9,401 bases of DNA from Prevotella sp. CAG:617 (GTDB lineage: Bacteria; Bacteroidota; Bacteroidia; Bacteroidales; Bacteroidaceae): assembly GCA_000438115.1 (NCBI GenBank), contig FR903569.1, forward strand, positions 29,013-38,413, in the 5' to 3' direction. The position numbers and the translations under genes were made by a program. Each line of letters starts with the position of its first letter. The first letter of the stretch is position 1. Below, in pieces: positions 1-7,301 of the stretch. Below the pieces are notes generated by a model. The model saw only the letters and a list, made by a program, of their open reading frames with translations, did no database searches and was not told the origin of the DNA.

Positions 1-152
1 GTTCGTCACCCGATACCGGCAGGTCTGTTTTCTCAGCCCGTCCGGCCATGCTCACCGGCAGCCATGCTCCGTTAAGCCTGTAAAAAAACAAGACGTATAC
101 TCCGTTTTTCAACGAAAATACCTACCTTTGTTGCAGATATATTCCTACAATT
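1..152. other. Upstream region of gmd, no convincing gene
   Basis: No complete gene is visible here. On the - strand an ATG at 49 opens a frame (MAGRAEKTDLPVSGDE) that runs off the left edge without a stop. Sixteen open codons are easily expected by chance, so this is only a possible start of a divergent gene. On the + strand, the frame beginning at base 1 stays open until a TAA at 73-75, and could equally be the tail of an upstream gene. A CGAAAATA at 113-120 (TATTTTCG on the - strand) weakly resembles a - strand -7 element. Neither reading can be decided without flanking sequence. Confidence 0.3.
123..130 (+). promoter_or_regulatory. Probable Bacteroidetes -7 element for gmd-fcl
   Basis: TACCTTTG matches the Bacteroidetes -7 consensus TAnnTTTG exactly and ends 22 bases before the gmd ATG, which predicts a short leader of roughly 15 bases. 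I do not find a good -33 TTTG at the usual spacing of about 19-21 bases; the nearest T-rich stretch (104-109) is too close. The element is therefore supported by the -7 match and its position only. Confidence 0.5.
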
Positions 153-1250
153 ATGAAGAAAGTAGCACTGATTTCTGGTATCACCGGTCAGGACGGCTCG
201 TACCTGGCCGAGTTTTTAATCAATAAAGGCTATGAGGTTCATGGCATTCTGCGTCGTTCCTCCTCGTTCAACACGGGACGTATCGAGCATCTCTATCTCG
301 ACGAATGGGTACGCGACATGAAACGCTCACGCCTGGTCAACCTGCACTACGGCGACATGACCGACAGCAGTTCGCTCATCCGCATCATCCAGACCGTACA
401 GCCCGACGAAATCTATAATCTGGCCGCACAAAGCCACGTAAAAGTATCATTTGACGTGCCCGAATACACGGCCGAAACCGTAGCCTTGGGCACACTCCGT
501 ATGCTCGAGGCCGTACGCATTCTGGGCATGGAGAAGAAGACACGCATCTACCAGGCCTCAACCTCTGAATTGTTCGGTAAAGTCCGCGAAATACCACAAC
601 GCGAAACGACTCCGTTCTATCCCCGTTCACCCTACGCCGTAGCCAAGCAATACGGTTACTGGATTGTACAAAACTACCGCGAAAGCTACGGCATGTTTGC
701 CGTCAACGGTATTCTGTTCAACCACGAATCAGAGCGCCGCGGCGAAAACTTCGTTACCCGCAAAATCACTCTGGCAGCCGCCCGTATCGTACAGGGCTAC
801 CAGGACAAGCTCTATCTGGGTAATCTGAGCGCCCGTCGCGACTGGGGTTACGCACCAGACTACGTAGAGTGCATGTGGCTCATGCTGCAGCACGAAACGC
901 CTGAGGATTTCGTTATCGCCACAGGCGAATATCATTCCGTACGCGAATTTGCCACTCTGGCCTTTGCCGAAGTCGGCATCGAGTTGGAATGGAAAGGCGA
1001 AGGCGTTGACGAACAAGGTATCGACAAGGCTACCGGCCGCGTTCTTATTGAAGTAGACCCCAAATATTTCCGCCCCACCGAGGTAGACCAGCTTTTGGGC
1101 GACCCCACCAAGGCCAAGACCGTCTTGGGCTGGAACCCGCGTAAGACTTCGTTTGAGGATTTGGTCAAGAAAATGGTTAAACACGACATGCACTTTGTCA
1201 AAAAGCTCTACCTGCGTGAAGCCATGGACAAAGCCGAAGAAAATGCCTAA
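153..1250 (+). CDS. gmd: GDP-mannose 4,6-dehydratase
   Basis: This NAD(P)-dependent cytoplasmic enzyme converts GDP-D-mannose to GDP-4-keto-6-deoxy-D-mannose, the first committed step to GDP-L-fucose. The 365 residues match the usual family length. An extended short-chain dehydrogenase fold is evident: the nucleotide-binding glycine motif GITGQDGS is at residues 9-16, the catalytic Ser/Thr-Glu motif ASTSELFG at 135-142, and the Tyr/Lys pair is Y161 and K165 (YAVAK). The family signature NHESERRGENFVTRK (190-204) and FRPTEVDQLLGDP (306-318) are both present and complete. The ATG at 153 is the natural start because the Rossmann motif begins only a few residues later; there is no clear Shine-Dalgarno site, as is common in Bacteroidetes. 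fcl follows after 20 bases, so both are almost certainly co-transcribed. The product feeds the epimerase/reductase encoded next door. Nothing is truncated or unusual. The identification is secure; RmD-type reductases and other GDP-sugar dehydratases are less likely given the signatures. Confidence 0.97.
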   Translation: MKKVALISGITGQDGSYLAEFLINKGYEVHGILRRSSSFNTGRIEHLYLDEWVRDMKRSRLVNLHYGDMTDSSSLIRIIQTVQPDEIYNLAAQSHVKVSFDVPEYTAETVALGTLRMLEAVRILGMEKKTRIYQASTSELFGKVREIPQRETTPFYPRSPYAVAKQYGYWIVQNYRESYGMFAVNGILFNHESERRGENFVTRKITLAAARIVQGYQDKLYLGNLSARRDWGYAPDYVECMWLMLQHETPEDFVIATGEYHSVREFATLAFAEVGIELEWKGEGVDEQGIDKATGRVLIEVDPKYFRPTEVDQLLGDPTKAKTVLGWNPRKTSFEDLVKKMVKHDMHFVKKLYLREAMDKAEENA

Positions 1251-1270
1251 CAACGGAAGGAATACGGAAT

Positions 1271-2371
1271 ATGGAAAAGAATGCTAAGATTTATGTAGCC
1301 GGCCACCACGGACTGGTAGGCTCGGCTATCTGGAAAAATCTGCAATCAAAAGGATACACCAACCTGGTGGGCCGCAGTCATCAGGAACTGGACCTGCTCG
1401 ACGGCGTAGCAGTCAAGAACTTTTTCGACCAGGAACAGCCCGAATACGTCATACTGGCTGCCGCCTTTGTGGGCGGCATCATGGCCAACAGCCGCTTCCG
1501 TGCCGACTTCATCTACCGCAACCTGCAAATCCAACAAAACGTCATTGGCGAGAGCTTCCGCCACCATGTCAAGAAGTTGCTCTTCCTGGGCAGCACCTGC
1601 ATCTACCCGCGCGAGGCACCACAGCCCATGAAGGAGGAAGTCCTGCTCACCTCAGCCCTGGAATACACCAACGAGCCGTATGCCATCGCCAAGATTGCCG
1701 GACTGAAAATGTGTGAGAGCTTCAATCTGGAATACGGCACCAACTACATTGCCGTCATGCCCACCAACCTCTATGGGCCCAATGATAACTTCCACCTCGA
1801 AAACAGCCATGTGCTGCCCGCCATGGTACGTAAAATTCATCTGGCCCACTGCCTGAACGAACAGAACTGGGACGGCGTGCGCACCGACCTCAACCGCCGC
1901 CCGGTAGAGGGTATCAACGGCGAGGCTTCGCAGGAGGAAATCATCAACATACTGGCCAAATACGGTATCACAGCCGAAGGCGTCAAACTCTGGGGTACAG
2001 GCAAACCGCTGCGTGAATTCCTCTGGAGCGAGGAGATGGCCGACGCCAGTGTCTATATTCTTGAGCACGTAGACTTTAAAGACACTTACACGCCGGGAGA
2101 GAAGGACATTCGCAACTGCCACATCAACATCGGAACCGGAAAAGAAATCACCATCGCCCAGCTGGCTCAGCTGATTGTAAACGAGGTCGGTTTCAAAGGC
2201 AAACTCGAATTCGATTCCAGCAAACCCGACGGTACCATGCGCAAACTTACTGACGTCAGCAAGCTGCATCGTTTGGGATGGCATCACAAAATAGAAATCG
2301 AGGAAGGTGTCCAGAAAATGTATCAATGGTATTTAAACGACCTCACCCGCCCTGCCGACGGACGCCGGTAA
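1271..2371 (+). CDS. fcl: GDP-L-fucose synthase (GDP-4-keto-6-deoxymannose epimerase/reductase)
   Basis: This enzyme (also called WcaG) performs the 3,5-epimerisation and NADPH-dependent 4-reduction of the Gmd product, giving GDP-L-fucose. The N-terminal cofactor motif GHHGLVGS is at residues 11-18. The catalytic residues are recognisable: S108 and C110 in GSTCIYP, Y137 and K141 in the YAIAK motif, and H180 in NSHVLPA, matching the Ser-Cys-Tyr-Lys-His set known from the E. coli enzyme. The 366 residues exceed the E. coli protein (about 320). Most of the extra length lies around residues 195-237, a charged segment before the WGTGKPLREFL substrate-binding motif (241-251), consistent with the longer form I associate with Bacteroidetes. 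A purine-rich GGAAGG at 1255-1260 lies 10 bases before the ATG. The pairing with gmd completes de novo GDP-fucose synthesis, presumably supplying surface polysaccharide and protein O-glycan fucosylation; no glycosyltransferase is present in the window to name the acceptor. Confidence 0.96.
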   Translation: MEKNAKIYVAGHHGLVGSAIWKNLQSKGYTNLVGRSHQELDLLDGVAVKNFFDQEQPEYVILAAAFVGGIMANSRFRADFIYRNLQIQQNVIGESFRHHVKKLLFLGSTCIYPREAPQPMKEEVLLTSALEYTNEPYAIAKIAGLKMCESFNLEYGTNYIAVMPTNLYGPNDNFHLENSHVLPAMVRKIHLAHCLNEQNWDGVRTDLNRRPVEGINGEASQEEIINILAKYGITAEGVKLWGTGKPLREFLWSEEMADASVYILEHVDFKDTYTPGEKDIRNCHINIGTGKEITIAQLAQLIVNEVGFKGKLEFDSSKPDGTMRKLTDVSKLHRLGWHHKIEIEEGVQKMYQWYLNDLTRPADGRR

Positions 2372-2396
2372 CATGATGTATCTTTTATAAATTATA

Positions 2397-2440
2397 AATC
2401 CCGTTTCCCTCTTTATATGGTCAGGGAAACGGGATTCTTT
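2397..2440. terminator. Bidirectional terminator between convergent operons
   Basis: A perfect 14-bp inverted repeat (AATCCCGTTTCCCT at 2397-2410 and AGGGAAACGGGATT at 2423-2436) encloses a 12-base loop. It lies 25 bases after the fcl stop and 48 bases past the end of the opposing dehydrogenase gene. On the + strand it is followed by a short CTTTATAAAT tract, and on the - strand by TTATAATTTATAAAAG, so the U-tract is modest in both directions. The location between converging genes supports a shared terminator. Confidence 0.8.
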
Positions 2441-2484
2441 ATAAATAATAGGAAACGCCACTGTTCAATAGAATAACATACTAC

Positions 2485-3258
2485 TTAATTATGTACTGAA
2501 ATCCGCACCCATATCCAACGCGGAATTAATCGCCACAAAAAGGTAACAACAGCATACCTCCAGTCAATAACCACCACCTCGCGCCTACGGCTCACGGCCC
2601 TGACAATACTGCATGCCACATGGCGGGGCGTCATCTGGCAGGGATAATGCCCCTGCCCCAACAGGTCAGTACGCACAAAGCCCGGTCGCACATCGGTAAA
2701 ACGGATAGGCAGACGGCGCATGCGTGCCTGCTGTTGCAACGCCTCAATATAGGTATTCTGGAAGCGCTTGGTAGCCGAATAGGCCGGAGCCGCGCCCAAG
2801 CCCCGTGTTCCGGCAATGGAACTGACCACCGCAATATGTCCTCCGCCCACCGACTCAAAATAACGGAACGCCGCCGTCACCATACGCGTAAAGCCTGCAG
2901 CATTGGTAGCCACCGTCTGCAGTTCAATGGCTGGATCAAGTTGAGGATTTTGCCATCCTACCCCAGATATGAGATAGAACACATCAATCCGTCCCACGCG
3001 TTCCATCAATCGTTCCAAAACCTGAGGGGCCTCAGCCCGACAGACATCCAAAGCCTCAGTTTCCACCTGACCTGGGTAGCGGTCGGCCAGTTCGTGCAAC
3101 CGTTCCAAACGTCGGCAACACACTCCTACACGCCATCCCTTTTCCAGCAGTAGCAAAGCCACTTCACGACCAATGCCCGAACTGGCCCCCACGATCAGAG
3201 CACAGGGATTTTTCTTCTCCACACTTCTTTTGGAGCATACAGTAGCAGTATTCTTCAT
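2485..3258 (-). CDS. SDR-family NAD(P)-dependent oxidoreductase, substrate unknown
   Basis: A 257-residue classical short-chain dehydrogenase. The cofactor motif is VGASSGIG (23-30), with an arginine pair after strand 2 (CCRRLERL, 47-54) that favours NADP(H). The catalytic tetrad can be placed as N119 (ATNAAGF), S147 (VVSSIAG), Y160 and K164 (YSATK), with the usual 13-residue Ser-Tyr spacing. The PG motif after strand 6 is present (RPGFVRTD, 191-198). Two oddities: the structural NNAG motif is replaced by ISGVG (97-101), and the C-terminus (about 233-253) is rich in Trp, Leu, Ile and Val, suggesting membrane contact or a hydrophobic lid. The start codon overlaps the topB stop (ATGA, 3255-3258), which implies translational coupling. 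It leaves 17 variable residues before the first strand, so a slightly shorter true N-terminus is possible but no better start is visible. The substrate cannot be inferred; the DNA-repair neighbours give no metabolic clue. Confidence 0.9.
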   Translation of the reverse strand: MKNTATVCSKRSVEKKNPCALIVGASSGIGREVALLLLEKGWRVGVCCRRLERLHELADRYPGQVETEALDVCRAEAPQVLERLMERVGRIDVFYLISGVGWQNPQLDPAIELQTVATNAAGFTRMVTAAFRYFESVGGGHIAVVSSIAGTRGLGAAPAYSATKRFQNTYIEALQQQARMRRLPIRFTDVRPGFVRTDLLGQGHYPCQMTPRHVACSIVRAVSRRREVVVIDWRYAVVTFLWRLIPRWIWVRISVHN

Positions 3259-5309
3259 TTTTCAGTCTTTTCCGGATTCTGATCAAACGGCAAACGGAAA
3301 GTACAACCTTGTTTCCATTCAGAGCAGCCATAAGCCGTACGTCCCTTGATAATCACACCCTTTCCACATGCCGGACAGGGTTTCCCAACCACGCCGTCGG
3401 CAGGTTCTTCCGCTTTGCTTGCCTTTTTTTTGCGTGAAGTTCCAGTTTTGCGTCCGGCCGCAGCTGTTTTCTTTTTTCGCTCGGCTTTCTTTTCTTCCTC
3501 AGCAGCCGTATAGGCCACCCGCCGATTGGTATTGTCCGATAGTACGGCAATGACTATTTCACGGACCATTTGCTTGAGTTCATCCAGGAACTGCCGGGCG
3601 TCGTATTTACGCGCTTCGATTTCACGCAATTTTTTCTCCCATATACCAGTCAGTTCGGCACTCTTCAGGAGGTCTTCACTGATAATACCGATCAACTCAC
3701 ATCCTGTGGCCGTAGGTACAATATTCTTACGCTCACGTACAATATAACGGCGCCGGAACAGGGTTTCAATAATGGCCGCACGCGTAGAAGGGCGCCCGAT
3801 TCCGTTTTCCTTCATCACCTCACGCAGTTCCTCGCTGTCCACCATCTTACCGGCTGTTTCCATGGCACGCAGCAAGGTAGCTTCAGTGTAAGGTTTGGGC
3901 GGGTTGGTCCACTTTTGGGCCAAATCGGGACGATGAGGGCCATGTTCGCCTTTCTCAAAAGCCGGCAGCGTTTTCTCCTCTTCGCGCGAGCGGTCGTCCT
4001 CGTCCTGCAGTTCCTCGCGTTTAAACACGCTGCGCCATCCGGGTGTAAGTATCTGCTTTCCCGATACCTTGAAACCGATATCCTCCACACGTCCCTGCAC
4101 GGTTGTTGTGGCAAACGTACAATCATCGTAGAACACGGCAATAAAGTAGCGTACCACCCGATCGTACACCTTCTGCTCATCTGCCGTAAGCATATTGGAA
4201 GTGACGCCTGTAGGAATAATGGCATGGTGATCCGTCACCTTGGACGAATCGAACACTTTCTTACTTTTTTTCAGCGGCCTTCCGCGCAAGGGCTCAAGCA
4301 ATGATTTATAGGCCGTCAGCCCGTTGAGTATGCTGCCGCACTTGGCGTAGATGTCTTCACTCAAATAAGTGGTATCCACACGCGGGTAAGTGGTTACTTT
4401 TTTTTCATACAGACTTTGGATAATCTGCAGCGTCCGCTCGGCCGAGAAAGAGAATTTCTTGTTACATTCCACCTGCAGTGAGGTCAAGTCAAACAGACGG
4501 GGTGGAGCTTCAGTTCCTTTTTTACGGGTAACATCCGTCACCTCAAACTCCTTATCCGTCACCTTTTCCAGAAAAGCACGCCCCTCGGCCTCATCGGCAA
4601 ACTTGCCCTTTGTGGCCGTAAACACGGTGTCACGGTATGTTGTCGTCAGCACCCAATAAGGCTCAGGCACAAAATGGTCAATCTCATGCTGCCGGCGTAC
4701 AATCAGAGCCAGTGTCGGCGTCTGCACACGCCCCACCGAAAGCGGCTGCGCCTGTCGTTCACGCTGACCGTATTTCAGGGTGTAAAGCCGCGTGGCATTC
4801 ATGCCCAACAGCCAGTCGCCAATAGCCCGACACAAGCCGGCTTCATAAAGTGACTGATAATTGTCCTGCTCCTTTAAGTTCGCAAAACCTTCGGTGATGG
4901 CTTCCTCTGTCAGCGACGAAATCCACAACCGCTTCACCGGACAACGGGCCTCGGCCTTCTGCATCACCCAGCGCTGAATAAGCTCACCCTCCTGGCCGGC
5001 ATCACCGCAGTTGATTATCTCGTCAGCCTGCTGCATGAGCGAGCGGATGATGGAAAACTGATGCTCCACGCCCTTGTCGGATTTAAGCCGGATGCCAAAA
5101 CGTGAAGGAATCATAGGCAGCTGCCCCAGCGTCCAGCGTTTCCAGCGCTCGTCATAATCCTCCGGATATTTCAACTCGCACAGATGACCGAATGTCCACG
5201 TCACCTGATATCCGTTTCCTTCATAATATCCGTCGTGCGCCTCCGTAGCGCCCAGTATGCGGGCTATGTCACGCGCCACACTCGGTTTCTCCGCGATGCA
5301 TACTTTCAT
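3255..5309 (-). CDS. topB: DNA topoisomerase III (type IA)
   Basis: A 684-residue type IA topoisomerase that cuts one strand through a 5'-phosphotyrosine and passes another, acting mainly in decatenation and resolution of recombination intermediates, often with RecQ. The Toprim domain opens the protein: E7 in the AEKPS motif, then D103 and E107 in GDAGQEGEL (102-110). The SVGRVQTPTL motif is at 191-200, the catalytic tyrosine is Y308 in TTYPRVDTTY, HHAIIPT is at 361-367 and GIGRPSTR at 503-510. The C-terminus has a Lys/Arg/Ala-rich linker (about 607-632) and one four-cysteine zinc ribbon (C645, C648, C662, C669). The length and TYPRVDT signature fit TopB rather than TopA, which is longer in this phylum and reads more like PRTDS. 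The ATG at 5309 is fixed by the Toprim strand immediately after it. The gene lies 31 bases after recQ and overlaps the dehydrogenase start by 4 bases, so it sits inside the recJ-recQ-topB transcription unit. A conjugative-element TopB is an alternative, but no element genes are nearby. Confidence 0.95.
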   Translation of the reverse strand: MKVCIAEKPSVARDIARILGATEAHDGYYEGNGYQVTWTFGHLCELKYPEDYDERWKRWTLGQLPMIPSRFGIRLKSDKGVEHQFSIIRSLMQQADEIINCGDAGQEGELIQRWVMQKAEARCPVKRLWISSLTEEAITEGFANLKEQDNYQSLYEAGLCRAIGDWLLGMNATRLYTLKYGQRERQAQPLSVGRVQTPTLALIVRRQHEIDHFVPEPYWVLTTTYRDTVFTATKGKFADEAEGRAFLEKVTDKEFEVTDVTRKKGTEAPPRLFDLTSLQVECNKKFSFSAERTLQIIQSLYEKKVTTYPRVDTTYLSEDIYAKCGSILNGLTAYKSLLEPLRGRPLKKSKKVFDSSKVTDHHAIIPTGVTSNMLTADEQKVYDRVVRYFIAVFYDDCTFATTTVQGRVEDIGFKVSGKQILTPGWRSVFKREELQDEDDRSREEEKTLPAFEKGEHGPHRPDLAQKWTNPPKPYTEATLLRAMETAGKMVDSEELREVMKENGIGRPSTRAAIIETLFRRRYIVRERKNIVPTATGCELIGIISEDLLKSAELTGIWEKKLREIEARKYDARQFLDELKQMVREIVIAVLSDNTNRRVAYTAAEEEKKAERKKKTAAAGRKTGTSRKKKASKAEEPADGVVGKPCPACGKGVIIKGRTAYGCSEWKQGCTFRLPFDQNPEKTEK

Positions 5310-5340
5310 ATATTGAATTATACTACGTTATCAATGATGA

Positions 5341-7257
5341 TTATAATCGTATCAGTCCTTGTGGCGTCACCTGCACACGCCCTTCGTCCGCCAGACGTTG
5401 CACCGCCTCACGAAAGTCCTCACGGCTGCCCCGCTGCAACAACTGGTGCAATGGCACGGGCACCACGTCAGAAAGTTGCGACAGGATAAACTGCTGCAAA
5501 TCGTCAGCAGGCGGCGCCGCCGGCTTTACCGACAACGGCTTTTCCTTCTGTGCAGCCCGGCATACGTCACAATGGCCACAACGCTCCTTGCTTTCCTCAC
5601 CAAAATAAGCCAGCAAAAGCTGGCTACGGCAATGTGTCGTATCTTCCAGATAATGAATCACGGCATCCATGCGCTGCCTGTACTGCTCCAGACGGTCTTC
5701 ATATACGCCGGACGGAATAACCAGCCGTTCGCTCTCCACACGGCGCATCAGATAAGTCACACGCGGGACACGCCGGGCCGGCACGTAATGAAGAATGCGC
5801 TGACGGGTCATGTCAAGCAGAATTTCATACACCTCGTCGGCTGAAAGCCCGGTTTGCTGCGCCAGCTGTTTCTCCTCAACCGTCACATACTGGCTGAACA
5901 GCCCCGAATAGCTGCGCAACAATGCCTGCAATACACGTTCTGCCCGCTCGCTGACATGATAAAGGCGATACAGCTCATCGCGCGTCACGATAAACAGTAC
6001 GCGCGAGTGGGCATCGTCTTCGTCACGATACTGAATATAACCGGCACGGGTCAGGATGTTCAGCGCACTGACCACCGGCACGGGAAAATGTCGGTACTCG
6101 CGGCAAAAAGCTTCGAGGTTAAACTCGCGCGTCACCTGAAAGCCGTCGCCCAGAGCAATTTCAAGGAAATAGCTCAGTTCCTCGTAAATTTGGGCAATAA
6201 AGGTCTTTTCGGGAAACTGCTCGGCAATACGGCGGCGCAGTTTGGCCTTATCGTAGGCATTGGTAAGCAGGATGGCATAAGCCGGCTTACCGTCACGTCC
6301 GGCCCGACCGGCTTCCTGAAAATAAGCTTCCACACTATCGGGTACATCCATGTGAATCACCCACCTGACATCAGGTTTGTCAATTCCCATGCCAAAGGCG
6401 TTGGTAGCCACCATAATGCGGAATTCGCCTTCGCTCCAGGCCTGCTGGCGCACGTCCTTGTCGAGCGATGTCAGACCGGCATGATAATATACGGCCGTGA
6501 GTCCCTGCTGGGTCAGTGCATGGGCCACTTCACGCGTGTGCTCACGATTTCGGGTGTAAACAATGGCAGAGCCCTTGGTCTGCTGCAAGATATGGAGCAA
6601 TTCCTGCATCTTATCGTCAGCACGGCGCACATAATAATAAAGATTCTTGCGTTCAAAACTCATGCGGAACACATGGCCCGACTCACGAAACGACAGCCGC
6701 CGGCAAATGTCGTCAGCCACCTGCGGAGTAGCCGTAGCGGTAAGCGCCAACACGGGCACCTGAGGCAACTCCTTGCGGATTTCGGCAATTTCAAGATAGG
6801 CCGGACGGAAGTCATACCCCCACTGGGAAATACAGTGAGCCTCGTCAACCGTAATGAAGCTCACCTTCATGTGCCGTAATTTTACACGGAAAAGTTCGGA
6901 CGAAAGACGCTCGGGCGAAATATACAGAAACTTGGTTCGCCCCAGAATGCAGTTTTCCAGTGTGCCCAGAATGTCGTCGTGCGACATGCCGGAATAGACA
7001 GCCGCAGCCAGAATGCCCCGCTGTCGCAAATGGGCCACCTGATCCTTCATCAGGGCGATAAGCGGAGTCACCACCAGACACACGCCCTCGAGGGCCAGAC
7101 CCGGCACCTGAAACGTAATGCTCTTACCGCCCCCGGTGGGCATCAGCCCCAGCGTGTCATGGCCCGCACCGATACTTTCCACGATATCGGCCTGAACGCC
7201 CCGGAAGCCATCGTAGCCCCAATAGCGCTTCAAGATGTCCAGATAAACCTGCTCCAT
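5341..7257 (-). CDS. recQ: RecQ-family ATP-dependent DNA helicase
   Basis: A superfamily 2, 3'-5' DNA helicase acting in recombinational repair and, with topoisomerase III, in unlinking joined DNA. Starting at the ATG at 7257 gives 638 residues; a GTG four codons earlier (7269) is also in frame but adds only a few residues, so I prefer the ATG. Visible motifs: FRGVQ (18-22), Walker A MPTGGGKS (39-46), DEAH (138-141) followed by the RecQ aromatic-rich loop HCISQWGYDFRP, LTATAT (172-177), and motif VI QEAGRAGRDG (314-323). The zinc cysteines C543, C560, C563 and C566 have the same spacing (C-x16-C-x2-C-x2-C) as in E. coli RecQ, but lie about 160 residues further downstream. The space between is filled by a segment that looks winged-helix-like (about 345-515). 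I see no HRDC domain; the last 55 residues form a separate small helical segment. recJ ends 44 bases upstream and topB starts 31 bases downstream, so the three are likely co-transcribed and cooperate. Confidence 0.95.
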   Translation of the reverse strand: MEQVYLDILKRYWGYDGFRGVQADIVESIGAGHDTLGLMPTGGGKSITFQVPGLALEGVCLVVTPLIALMKDQVAHLRQRGILAAAVYSGMSHDDILGTLENCILGRTKFLYISPERLSSELFRVKLRHMKVSFITVDEAHCISQWGYDFRPAYLEIAEIRKELPQVPVLALTATATPQVADDICRRLSFRESGHVFRMSFERKNLYYYVRRADDKMQELLHILQQTKGSAIVYTRNREHTREVAHALTQQGLTAVYYHAGLTSLDKDVRQQAWSEGEFRIMVATNAFGMGIDKPDVRWVIHMDVPDSVEAYFQEAGRAGRDGKPAYAILLTNAYDKAKLRRRIAEQFPEKTFIAQIYEELSYFLEIALGDGFQVTREFNLEAFCREYRHFPVPVVSALNILTRAGYIQYRDEDDAHSRVLFIVTRDELYRLYHVSERAERVLQALLRSYSGLFSQYVTVEEKQLAQQTGLSADEVYEILLDMTRQRILHYVPARRVPRVTYLMRRVESERLVIPSGVYEDRLEQYRQRMDAVIHYLEDTTHCRSQLLLAYFGEESKERCGHCDVCRAAQKEKPLSVKPAAPPADDLQQFILSQLSDVVPVPLHQLLQRGSREDFREAVQRLADEGRVQVTPQGLIRL

Positions 7258-7301
7258 AATCCAAACCACTCAGCCCTGCTTCACGACACGGGCTTCGCCA
7301 C

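Noticed and set aside
45..69. Direct repeat GCCATGCTC at 45-53 and 61-69
   Set aside because: Nine bases only, no further copies or flanking structure; compatible with chance.
729..2326. Long - strand frames opposite gmd and fcl (174 and 224 codons)
   Set aside because: Antisense shadows of clearly functional enzymes; Phe/Val-rich composition reflects complement codons.
2620..4304. + strand frames opposite the dehydrogenase and topB (177 and 244 codons)
   Set aside because: Antisense to intact genes and no recognisable motifs.
5339..5348. Perfect palindrome GATTATAATC overlapping the recQ stop
   Set aside because: About nine 10-base palindromes are expected by chance in a window of this size, and it has no promoter or operator context.
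5854..6879. 341-codon frame on the + strand opposite recQ
   Set aside because: Lies entirely antisense to the intact helicase gene, with a His/Gln-rich composition typical of the complement of a GC-biased coding strand; no recognisable domain.
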